This document shows positions 23,301 through 33,116 of a DNA stretch of 64,000 nt, piece by piece (position 1 is the stretch's first letter; every line of letters starts with the position of its first letter). The notes beneath the pieces were generated by a model that was not told where the DNA came from, did not search any database, and saw only the letters and a list, made by a program, of their open reading frames with translations. A program made the position numbers and the translations under genes. This DNA is from Colias croceus (Eukaryota; Arthropoda; Insecta; Lepidoptera; Pieridae): assembly GCF_905220415.1 (NCBI RefSeq), contig NC_059548.1:6636501-6700500 (forward strand). Reading direction: 5' to 3'.

Positions 23301-26300
23301 AAAAGCCAGCGCCATTTTGAAATTCGTTGTTATTGTACCGATTTCGCTCAAAATCGATATCTGAGACTCCCTGGGATCGCAAAACAGGAAACTGGTACCA
23401 AAATTTTAAAAAGTCAGCGCCATTTTGAATTTTTTTGTTATTGTAGAGATTTCGTTCCAAATCGATATCTGAGGATCCTTAGGATCACAAAACAGGAAAC
23501 TGTTACCAAAATTGAAAAAAAGTCAACGCCATTTTGAAATTTTCTGTTATTGTACCGATTTCGTTCAAAATCGATATCTGAGGCTCCCTGGGATCACAAA
23601 ACAGGAAAATGGTACCGAAATTTAAAAAAGTCAACGCCATTTTGATTTTTTTGTTATTGTACTGATTTCGTTCAAAATCGATATCTAAAGATCTCTAGGA
23701 TCACAAAACCGGAAACTGGTACCAAAATTTTAAAAAATCAGCGCCATTTTGAAATTCTTTGTTGTACCGATTTCCTTCAAAATCGATATCTGAGGATCTA
23801 CGATCGCAAAATAGGAAACTGGTACCAAAATTTAATAAATTCAGCTGGTAAAGAAGCAAAATATACAATTCTTGCAGTTTCTATGTCAGTTAACTGTCGA
23901 ATCTTTCTGCCAGCGTAACCAGCAGAGCTGAGTTTGATCCTAAGGATCCTCAGGTATCGATTTTGAACGAAATATGTCAATTAACAAAGAATTTCAAAAT
24001 GGCGCCGAATTTTTTAAATTTCGGTACCATTTTCCTATTTTGTGATCCCAGGGAGTCTCAGATATCGATTTTGAACGAAATCGGTACAATAACAGAAAAT
24101 TTCAAAATGACGTTGTCTTTTTTTCAATTTTGGTAACAGTTTCCTGTTTTGTGATCCTAAGGATCCTCAGATATCGATTTTGAACGAAATCGGTACAATA
24201 ACAAAGAATTTCAAAATGGCGCTGACTTTTTAAAATTTTGGTACCAGTTTCCTGTTTTGCGATCCCAGGGAGCCTCAGATATCGATTTTGAACGAAATCG
24301 GTACAATAACAGAAAATTTCAAAATGGCGTTGACTTTTTTTCAATTTTGGTAACAGTTTCCTGTTTTGTGATCCTAAGGATCCTCAGATATCGATTTGGA
24401 ACGAAATCGGTACAATAACAAAGAATTTCAAAATGGCGCTGACTTTTTAAAATTTTGGTACCAGTTTCCTGTTTTGCGATCCCAGGGAGCCTCAGATATC
24501 GATTTGGAACGAAATCGCTACAATAACAAAAAAATTCAAAATGGCGCTGACTTTTTAAAATTTTGGTACTTCCTGTTTTGCGATCCCAGGGAGCCTCAGA
24601 TATCGATTTTGAACGAAATCGGTACAATAACAAAGAATTTCAAAATGGCGCTGACTTTTTAAAATTTTGGTACCAGTTTCCTGTTTTGCGATCCCAGGGA
24701 GCCTCAGATATCGATTTTGAACGAAATCGGTACAATAACAAAGAATTTCAAAATGGCGCTGACTTTTTAAAATTTTGGTACCAGTTTCCTGTTTTGCGAT
24801 CCCAGGGAGCCTCAGATATCGATTTTGAACGAAATCGGTACAATAACAGAAAATTTCAAAATTGCGTTGACTTTTTTTTTCAATTTTGGTAACAGTTTCC
24901 TGTTTTGTGATCCTAAGGATCCTCAGATATCGATTTTGAACGAAATCGGTACAATAACAAAGAATTTCAAAATGGCGCTGACTTTTTAAAATTTTGGTAC
25001 CAGTTTCCTGTTTTGCGATCCCAGGGAGCCTCAGATATCGATTTTGAACGAAATCGGTACAATAACAGAAAATTTCAAAATGGCGTTGACTTTTTCAAAG
25101 GAGATTGCCCAAGTGACTATGGCACTTGGTATCGCAATCAAACTTATTGTGTCAAGATGAAATATAGCTCAATTTGAAGCTTGATGTTAGTACTTTTAGA
25201 AACGATTAAAGTTTTTATGTAAATAAGCCGCAGTTCACGACAATAAAAATAAAACAAAAGTTTTATTCAACGCTTCAAAAAAATACTTTATCGAGTTTAA
25301 ACTAACGATGAACATTAAGTTTTACATTTATTACATAGGTAATATTTTAATTTACAAGATAAATGTGAAAAGTAAATCGTAATAAACATTATTTCAAAAT
25401 AAATAACGTCGAACAATGCGTCTTCCTCTATGCAATGCGTCGAACACATTCATTCAACTATGACATAAGACGCAGGACGCTTGCAAGAGAGATAGATATA
25501 TGTGTCAAAACAAAAACTTTTACTTTTATTTCTATTTATTCGGTATAATTACGACTTAATAGTGATAAATATGATCATTATAAATACAAATAGGAATTAA
25601 CAATATCACGAACACGTGACACAACTAGTATTTTACCGATACCATACGTGGTCATACATGTTTCAAAAGAATAACTTTTACTATTATTTCAATTTATCCG
25701 GTATAATTAAGACTTAATATTGATACATATGACCATTATAAATACAAATAGGAATTAACAATATCACGAATACGTGGCACAACTAAAATTTTACCGATAC
25801 CACCCGTGGTCATTCTCCTTTTGTAACAGTTTCCTGTTTTGTGATCCTAAGGATCCTCAGATATCGATTTTGAACGAAATCGGTCAATTAACAAAGAATT
25901 TCAAAATGGCGCCGAATTTGGGTTAAATTTAAAAATGATGCAGGCGAAGCTGCCGGCAAACCTGTAGTATTTTTATAAGTCGACACTATATTATTACATT
26001 AATTAATAAAACATATTTTGTAAATGCACCTGCAGGTCACTCCATCAAGTCCGGAGGTAAGGTCTCAACATAACTAACAAAATGAGCCCAAACTCGGCAC
26101 ACCTAGCTCTAACCATCTTTTAGTTCCAGTAGCAGTCTTCGAAGTACACCTGCAGGTCATTCCATCAAGTCCGGAGGTAAGGTCTCAACATAACTAATAA
26201 AACGAGCCCAAACTCGGCACACCTAGCTCTACTCGTCTTTTAGTTCCAGTAGCAGTCTTCGAAGTACACCTGCAGGTCACTCCATCAAGTCCGGAGGTAA

Positions 26301-29300
26301 GGTCTCAACATAACTAACAAAACGAGCCCAAACTCGGCACACCTAGCTCTACTCGTCTATTAGTTCCAGTAGCAGTCTTCGAAGTACACCTGCAGGTCAT
26401 TCCATCAAGTCCGGAGGTAAGGTCTCAACATTACTAATAAAACGAGCCCAAACTCGGCACACCTAGCTCCACTCGTCTATGAGTTCCAGTACCAGTCTTC
26501 GAAGTACACTTCGGCAAGTACTTGTTTACCAAACAATCACTGTCCAATGAAATTAGATAAATGGTATCTACTTTTGTGACCATTCAACGTTACAAACTTT
26601 ACAAATCAAAGTAAAGTTAAATAAAACATAGCAATAAAAATAAGCTCAATTATCAAGTCGTGTCAGTTTACTCATAATTTCGCCGCTTCGCGCATTTCGA
26701 TGTGTGTGTGAGCCGTGCACGTGTAGTAGTAAGACTCAATACCTAAAATTGATGCGCGTCAATTTGTAAATACGTCCTTAACGGATTTTAGGGCAGGTGA
26801 ACCCTTTTATGGGATGAGTCCTTGAATTCGTTATTAATTGATCAGATTCGCCAAAAAATACAGATTACAATGAAAAAAAAAAACAAAATAATATCACATA
26901 GTGTGTTAGACCACAGAATAAAAACTAGTTGGTTAGACCTTTATTAATTTACTTATTCGTGTCCCTAGGATATTTGCTTCGTAAGTGATTGTGGCGAGAA
27001 TATCCTAAGAGCATTGTCAGAGACAACATTGGTTGTTAAAACAAAAGCTGCGTGGGCCCTTGCGAATCTCAGTGACGCCCTTGTTTTGAACGCGTAAGTT
27101 ATGTTTTATTTATTTATTTAACACATTATTGTGCAAGAAAACAAATACATATAGGGTAATAATACATTAAATAAAAGCACAAAGGGCGGCCTTATCACTA
27201 TGCAGTGATCTCTGCTAGGCAACCACGGGGAGAACGGCAAAGAAGCGAAAAATGTTGTGAAACAAAATAAAAACATTAGTATCATTTTGCTATGGATTTC
27301 TTTAATATTTACTATGGTATGGTATAAATTGCATTTTTATTGTATGGTGTTACCATCGTATAAATTTTGTTAATGCCTCTCATAAATAAAACTCGATAAT
27401 AATATTGATATTAGAAATTCTCCGACAATAAAGTCATAATATATCTTTTACTTAGGTACTCACGTATGCTGATTGAATATCATTTGAGTATACAGATAAA
27501 TTTCTTGTTGCAATATGATAACATTGAAGGGTTAAATTATGAACACGAGTGAGGAAAGACTATTTTTTAATAGTACACATAGTTCTTTCTTAATTTAACA
27601 ATACCACGCTTACGATATTTTAGCCTTTTTTGGTTGTATAATTTGTTACTCGAATTTTAAATTTTATGTGATCTGTGCAACTAAAACAATCGAAATTTTC
27701 TCATGCTTGTGTTTTTGCATAAATAATGTAAATTGAAGATGTTTAACACACAGTTAAAGCGTGATAGTTACATTTATTGACATCACATTTTGCACAGATA
27801 TGATATTTCGTGTCCAACGCCTTAAATTAATTCACGTGTGTAAATTATTTGATAATGAAATATATTTCAATGTGATTTCAGGGAGGAACCGGATGTGGAG
27901 AGATTAGACGATGACCTGTTGTTACGGTTACTTGAGGTTAGCGTCAACTGCGCTGCAGATAATGATAAGGTATAAATAACGAATAATAAATAAACAATGT
28001 GTGTTTACAATCAACATAAACTATCTGGTTTTTTATATATTTTATACACCCCAATTATATATTTCGAAAAGTCATATCGAATAGTGACTATAAAAGCATA
28101 CGCACATCAATACTCATAATGCAATCTAAACATAGTTAATATAATTTAAAAAAAAAAAAAAAAACAAAAACCGACTTCAAGACTATACCTATATGTACAA
28201 ATTTAAACTGAAAAGTAGAATCACATTCAAATTCGATGGTATTACATAATTTTGTTACAGAGATCCCATACTCCTACCATTCATCATCAGCTCAGCAACG
28301 ATGGTGACCATTAGATGCAAAAATCTACATATATTAAGATAATTTCTGAAAAACAGTGTATTTGCTTACAAAATTTGAGGGTTTCCCTCGATTTCCCCAG
28401 GATCCCATCATCAGATTCTGACCTGGTGACAATGGGACCACCTCTGACGTATGACCCACCAAATAAAAAAAGAATTATTCAAATCGGTTTATAATTGCCG
28501 GAGTAATCGTGTAACAAATATACAAAAAAAAAGATAAAGTCGAATTGATAACCTCCTCCTTTTTTTTGAAGTCGGTTAAAATTTATTTAAAAATAGCAGT
28601 CAAGACCATACTCATTAATTTTATTTTTTATTAACAGGTAAAAATGAGCGCAACACGTGCCCTCGGCAATATGTTGCGTTTGATACGAGAGGACAATCTC
28701 GCCCGTCATCCCCAATTGAAGGCATTATGCGAGCTAGCTATAGGAAAGCTTTTAGAATGTGCAGTAAAAGTGACAAATATGAAGGTGCGGTGGAACGCGT
28801 GTTACGCTATTGGAAACGCTATGAAGAACGATACGCTGTTTACGAGCTTTAGCGGGTGGCAGGTAAGTTTATTTTTATTTTTAACGACACCAACACGTAA
28901 CTTTGGCAATATGTTGCGTTTAAACAACAGTACAATCTCCCTCGTCTTCCCCAATTGAAGGCATAAAGGGAGTTAGATTCGTTTGTGTATGAGCTATGCA
29001 GTGTTCTGCGGCTATAGGAAACTTATAATGTGTAAGCATTTTAAATAGTAGAAGTTATAAACAGTGCTTATGACATCCCCGATTCTATATGACTCACATT
29101 GAAGTATCTTTCAACATGAACATTTTAAAGGACTTTTCCTTGTCTGGTCTAAACAGCTTCAGACTGCTATTAATATTGGCATACTTAGATAAAAACACAG
29201 AGTACAGATGACCTCGTTAGTAATACCACGGAGATTTCTTATCTTATTTTTATAGACGCCATAGTAGACTTTGTCCACAATATCATGTTATGGCAAAATT

Positions 29301-30925
29301 TATCAAACAATAATAAGAAAATTGTTATTTATTATGTGATATGGTAAGTATGGTATGTTGTATGATAATATAATTAAATTACACAAGGATATGAAAACAT
29401 TACATAATTTCTCAAAGAAATATGAAATTCGGCCCGCCCAACAAAAATATTTATTTTTACTCTTGGTTCTAGGTCCACCTAAATTTCATATCATTCGGTC
29501 TCCCCAACAAATGTATTTCTTTTCGCCCTTAGTTCTATAGTTCTATAGTTTTCATATTCAAAATCCATAGTAAAAATAAACAGAAAAGTAATCTATCCTC
29601 CCTTTCAGTACCAAGTGTTTCCAAGCCTTTGCAACTTGGCGCAAGAGTGCAAGAATCTCAAAGTGCGTATAAACGCATCGGTTGCGTTGCGTGCGCCCAG
29701 TGTACGCACGCACTACGGTCCGCACTATGCGCTCGTGTGGCGAGGTGTTATGGAGGCTATGCAGTGTGCTGCGAATGTTGATGACTACTCGGAATATAGA
29801 CATAAGGATAATTTGATTGAACAGGTCAGTTATACAGAAAAGTAGCACGCCACGACTTTTAAAAGTACATAATTTTAAAATTAAATGTTTGAAAAAAGTT
29901 ATCTTCCATATTAATTCTGTGAATGTATATGTTTCAATACTAGTAGAAAACTCATAATCGTTTATGAATGAGGCTACTGAAAAATAACTGGATATATTCG
30001 CATTGGTATAGAGAAAATACTGTAGGTAGTTAATGTAGACCAGATAATTGATATTAAATTGACATTTCTCGTTCTACATACCTATACTTTTCGCTATGGT
30101 GATGTAATTTGAGTTAAGAACTTAACAATTTTTTGCATTTAAACCGGCAAAGATACGCAAGCGGATGCGTCTGCTTATTTCCATACTGCGATATTAAAAA
30201 TCTTAAAAACGTATTTGATAAAGTGTGTAAACTTCATTAAACATTGTTTACCTTATTATCAACACGGTTATCTTATTCAATTATGAATAAAACGTGTTTA
30301 TTTTAGAGCGAACGTACTACAATGTAAATATATACATATATTTATATCATTCATACGTTTGATAAGAACTGTATGTTTGTATAGCATGAAACATTACATC
30401 ATAAGTTCTGTCTGCGATCGAAATGAAAGAAACACACAAAAATTTCCAGACGTAGGTATATTACAATACTAGTTAATTGAATTTTCTGGTGAAGTGTTTA
30501 CAAATCTTCGAAAGAAGAATACGATTCGATTAGAAAAAATAATATTTTATGTAAATGGTTTAGTTTAAGACATGTATTTTTTAAATTGATTTTTATTCAA
30601 CACATATAACTAACAATTAAATTAAAGAATATAATTTAGTTAATATGATATTGTTCTTTCATTTCAGCTATGCGTGACTCTAGCCCACATGTGTTGCCTT
30701 CTCAAACAATCGGATCTTACAGACATTTTGGACCCTTTAGTGTTTAACTTCGACTGCGCCAAGTCTCTGTACACCCAGCTATATCAGAAGCTGCCTCCAG
30801 AAAATTCCTCGTGTATGAAAATACTGCAAGCTGCTAAATATGTAACCGTTGATTTGACAGCAACTAATGATTCGCATTTGCAGTCATTGGGAATGTTGCA
30901 GGAGATATTTATATGGGATGTATAG
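17312..30925 (+). CDS. HEATR6: HEAT repeat-containing protein 6 homologue, 16 exons, complete
   Basis: Exons: 17312-17473, 17553-17801, 18033-18296, 18469-18672, 18857-19141, 19363-19574, 19735-19964, 20133-20458, 20563-20770, 21001-21164, 21508-21630, 26969-27093, 27882-27969, 28638-28862, 29609-29824, 30668-30925. Phases agree throughout, giving 1112 residues against about 1180 in vertebrate HEATR6. The family-typical segment 'KTCWALTSDSDISDVE' falls near residue 347, followed by the domain containing 'LFGYWWAFLPDSP'. C-terminal exons encode helical HEAT-type repeats ('KTKAAWALANLSDALV', 'KMSATRALGNMLRLIR', 'KVRWNACYAIGNAM', 'KVRINASVALR'). Molecular role in insects is not known to me; HEAT repeats normally bind proteins. 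The second ATG in frame at 17327 is an alternative start. Intron 11 (21631-26968) is swollen by a foldback structure and intron 14 contains a decayed copy of exon 14. Confidence 0.93.
22217..22420 (-). other. Orphan open frame inside HEATR6 intron 11, coding status unknown
   Basis: 67 residues beginning 'MPWLSVQNASMIKFIRSN', with less AT-rich, codon-like composition than the surrounding intron, and an AATAAA-type motif overlapping its end on the - strand. I recognise no family. It could be the fossil of a transposon gene or a retrocopy; an isolated exon is less likely. Confidence 0.2.
22487..22870 (+). repeat. Left outer array, 120 bp unit, about 3.2 copies
   Basis: Unit starts 'gacttgatggagtgacctgc' at 22487, 22607, 22727 and 22847, an exact 120 bp period. 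Copies differ at only a few bases (for example 'gacgagtag' against 'gatggttag'). Confidence 0.95.
22975..23824 (+). repeat. Left inner array, about 108 bp unit, 8 copies
   Basis: The landmark 'caaaatcgatatctgagg' recurs near 23029, 23137, 23245, 23353, 23463, 23570, 23677 and 23782. A period divisible by three keeps translation frames open across units, which is why several long false open frames appear here. Adjacent copies alternate between two sequence types ('ggctccctgggatcg' and 'ggatccttaggatca'). Confidence 0.93.
23936..25096 (-). repeat. Right inner array, about 108 bp unit inverted, 11 copies
   Basis: Reverse complement of the left inner unit; the landmark 'cagatatcgattttgaacg' recurs near 23957, 24063, 24171, 24279, 24387, 24498, 24600, 24710, 24818, 24928 and 25036. 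A twelfth copy lies beyond the insertion, near 25862. Several neighbouring units are nearly identical, pointing to recent homogenisation or copy-number change. Confidence 0.93.
25097..25823. mobile_element. 727 bp segment inserted in the right inner array, with inverted ends and an internal duplication
   Basis: Splits the 108 bp array between '...gttgacttttt' and 'taacagtttcctg'. Its ends are inverted and similar: 'caaaggagattgcccaag' on the left, and 'caaaaggagaatgaccac' when the right end is read on the other strand. About 150 bp is tandemly duplicated inside (from near 25505 and near 25660), sharing 'aatacaaataggaattaaca' and 'accgatacca'. No coding frame. Probably a separate non-autonomous element. 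Confidence 0.65.
25824..26509 (-). repeat. Right outer arm: one inner unit, joining segment and about four 120 bp units
   Basis: Mirror image of 22487-22975. The 120 bp unit (as 'actccatcaagtccggaggt') recurs at about 26038, 26158, 26278 and 26398. The last unit stops at 'gaagtacac' near 26509, lacking the final 20 bases seen at the left end. It has one more unit than the left arm. Confidence 0.93.
27108..27235 (+). repeat. LINE 3' end fragment in HEATR6 intron 12
   Basis: Contains 'aaagggcggccttatcacta' and 'gtgatctctgctaggcaacc', which I recognise as the 3' part of a common lepidopteran non-LTR element; the TTTATTTATTTA stretch beside it fits a tail on the other strand. Strand assignment is uncertain. 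Confidence 0.45.
28169..28578. mobile_element. MITE-like element with 'aaccgacttcaa' inverted ends
   Basis: Left end 'aaccgacttcaa' (28169-28180) and right end 'ttgaagtcggtt' (28567-28578) are perfect inverted repeats. Next to the right end 'ttgataacctcctcctttt' matches the usual subterminal sequence of a lepidopteran MITE family as I know it. It sits in HEATR6 intron 13, just before exon 14, with no coding capacity. Confidence 0.75.
28888..29036 (+). pseudogene. Decayed duplicate of HEATR6 exon 14 in the following intron
   Basis: Reads 'ggcaatatgttgcgttt', '...caatctccctcgtcttcccc', 'aattgaaggca' and 'ctataggaaacttataatgt', each matching the same order in exon 14 (28638-28862: 'ggcaatatgttgcgttt', 'caatctcgcccgtcatcccc', 'aattgaaggca', 'ctataggaaagctttt'). 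Point changes and small insertions break the frame, and no acceptor/donor pair remains. It starts about 25 bp after the donor of the true exon. Confidence 0.85.
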
Positions 30926-31927
30926 TTGAAGATCGAGAAGTACTTGAGTATAAGCCGTTACATTTTATTTATTAAGGAAATAGGTATGTTAAGGAGACAC
31001 GTGTACTTTGTGGTATGGCAGATTTTTTATACCTGTTTAACTTGCCGAGAACTTTTTTAAAGAAATGTGGAGTTATATATAAATTGATTGTAACATTCAC
31101 AGTTCTCACGCTAATTCCAATGCCAAGGATTTGGTCTATAGTACATAACGTATGTTAATGTAACCATACTAATATTATGAATTCGAAAGTGATTTTATCT
31201 ATTTCTCTACGCTTATAAACCGCTGATCCGATCTCGAGTAAATTTGAACCAGGAGTAAAGATAACATTGGGAAACGACACTAGTTCTCTTTTTGTTAAGA
31301 CAAAGAAAATGGGCGTAGGGGGATATTACTACATGAAAATAATACAAAACAAAATAAAATATAAAATAACATAATATCACGCGATAACGTAAGTCGCATA
31401 CCTACTCACGAAGCTGAAAGGAAAATATCTACGTTCTCACTGAAAATTTTAACTGTCTAACTATCACGCATCATGATTTGGTCACCGACGGACGGATATA
31501 CAGACAGATAGCGATTTCTCTGTAATAGGGTCCCGTTTTATCCTTTGGGTACGGAACCCTAAAAATATATGTTTTAATTCATAGGATATGTATACCTATA
31601 TGGTATTTATTTAACAAAGATTTCTTCTTTATTAATATGTATAACAGAACTTTAATTTATTTAAAAAATATATCACCTTGACTAATACGATTTTGTTTTA
31701 TTACATCCACATGTTGCATACTATTAACTTTAATAGATTTTTACTATTTTACGATTATTCATACATAATATACTTACGTTTAAAAAATATTTTGTTTTTT
31801 TTAATAATAATAAAATTACTTAATTTCATTTGTTCAGCAGCTTAGGGTCAAAGGGTCAGCTTTAAGAAATATAAAAAAGTAATATGCCTTGGCAGTCAAC
31901 GTGGACGTTATATTTTTATTTAATATA
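30926..31927. other. 3' flank of HEATR6 with degenerate repeats
   Basis: Probable 3' UTR at the start. At 31165-31320 there is a degenerate SINE-like copy ('catactaatattatgaattc', 'aaaccgctgatccgatctcg'). At 31430-31565 'agggtcccgttttatccttt' and 'gggtacggaaccctaaaa' match the 3' end of a common lepidopteran LINE family. I see no further gene. Confidence 0.5.
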
Positions 31928-32182
31928 CACACCGGCACAATTAGCGGAACAGAAAAAAAGTGAGACTATGTGATAATAACGCATATATTTGACGAAAATG
32001 TAATTAGACACAAAATAACAAAGTTATTAACATCTTTTAACAAAGACTTTGAAAAGTCTTCGTTATTTTTTATTGAAAAATAAAGAAATTTTGAAATAAG
32101 TGAAATTTTTAGATGATTATGAACCATCACAAAAATAAAAAAGTGAGCATTTAAATGATTTAACAATAAAATTAAAGCAAAG

Positions 32183-33080
32183 TTAATAACGAGTGTTTCC
32201 CCCTCTTGCTCTGATTACGGTTTCCATTTGTCTGGGCTTGCTACAGATTATGTTATCGATGATTTCTTGAGGAAACCGCTCTCTCTCCTCAAGTAATGCG
32301 TTTCCAAGTTCATTCAGATTGTTGGGGGGTGGCATTCTGGATTTAACCCTTCTTTTTATGAAGTCCCAGACATGCTCTATCGTATTCATATTGGGGGAAT
32401 TTGCTGGCCACTGCATCACCGGTATACCTACGTGGCTCAGATATGCCTGTACCGATTGTGCACTATGAGCACGAGCATTATCTTGCATTAGAATAAAGTC
32501 GTCGCCAATAAATGGGGCAAATGGTACACCATAAATAAATAAATAAATATTTCGGGACAATTTTCACACACGGCACGATCTGATCCCATACTAAGCTTTC
32601 GCTTGTGTTATGGAAACCAGATGGCTGATAAACATACATATATAATTTTAAATATATACTTATATAGATAAATAACACCCAGACACAGAGCAAACATCTA
32701 TGTTCATCACACAAATATTTGCCCCGGGTGGGAATCGAACCCACGACCTCTGGCTTGGAAGGCAGGGCTTCTACCAACCAAGCCAACCGGTCAGTCAAAA
32801 CCATGTTATTCTTAAATGTCTCTGATGTATCGATCTGCTGTCATGGTCCCTCCTGTGACTATCACTAACTCCGTGCGAGCTCCCAAACATATCCCTCCCC
32901 AAACCATAATCGAGCCACGACTATAAGCCACTGTGTATTCAAAATTCGACTACATTTGGCGTTCTATTCTGTGTCTCCATATTCGCTGTCTCCCATCGAT
33001 CTGTTTTAAAAGAACTCTGCACTCATCAGTAAAGAGAACCTGCTGCCATTCGTTCAAATCCCAGACGATGTTCTCGCGTA
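32183..33080 (-). pseudogene. Tc1-type transposase remnant, split by SINE insertion
   Basis: Upstream piece has 'ENIVWDLNEWQQVLFTDECR'; downstream piece has 'FILMQDNARAHSAQSVQAY', 'WPANSPNMNTIEHVWDFIKR' and ends at a stop near 32183. The SINE at 32531-32799 separates the two, between the first and second catalytic acidic residues. It keeps the usual Glu after the last conserved block (NTIEHVW), where the other copy has Lys. Confidence 0.88.
32531..32799 (-). repeat. tRNA-derived SINE with ATTT-type tail
   Basis: On the - strand it begins at a tRNA-like head with A box 'tggcttggttgg' and perfect B box 'ggttcgattcc'. The anticodon-loop region 'tgccttccaagc' resembles tRNA-Gly(UCC). A non-tRNA body follows, then a (ATTT)n tail at 32531-32548. 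Short 'atggt' repeats flank it. It is inserted in the Tc1 copy, so it is younger than that copy. Confidence 0.88.
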
Positions 33081-33116
33081 TAGGTTTCTGTTCCGCTAAT
33101 TGTGCCGGTGTGTGTA

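Larger units (their letters stand above)
22487..26509. mobile_element. 4 kb foldback structure with two tiers of inverted tandem repeats
   Basis: The outer arms carry 120 bp tandem units (left from 22487, right to 26509) in opposite orientation. Next comes a shared single-copy segment (about 22860-22975 against 25920-26040, including 'ggtttgccggcagcttcgcc'). The inner parts carry about 108 bp tandem units: 8 on the left and 12 on the right, again inverted. The axis is near 23825-23935. A separate 727 bp segment interrupts the right inner array. The overall plan resembles the foldback (FB) class of transposons, but I see no transposase. It lies wholly in HEATR6 intron 11. Confidence 0.88.
31928..33114 (-). 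mobile_element. Tc1-type transposon, second copy, interrupted by a SINE
   Basis: Same terminal repeats as the copy at 13706 ('acaccggcacaattagcgga' on the left, complement on the right) and flanked by TA. It is oriented with its 5' end at 33114. Like the first copy it lacks the DNA-binding half, so the deletion predates both insertions or arose in a shared mother copy. Transposase remnants run 33080-32183 and are split by the SINE. Confidence 0.9.

Noticed and set aside
22912..24892. Several long open frames (up to 129 residues) on both strands
   Set aside because: They are translations of the 108 bp repeat unit, open on both strands because the unit length is a multiple of three.
22487..26509. 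Regularly spaced repeats suggesting a CRISPR array
   Set aside because: Units are contiguous 108 or 120 bp tandem copies with no unique spacers, in a eukaryotic intron, and arranged in inverted arms.
32723..32795. tRNA-Gly gene
   Set aside because: A and B boxes are present but the acceptor stem does not pair and the sequence continues into a SINE body with an ATTT tail.
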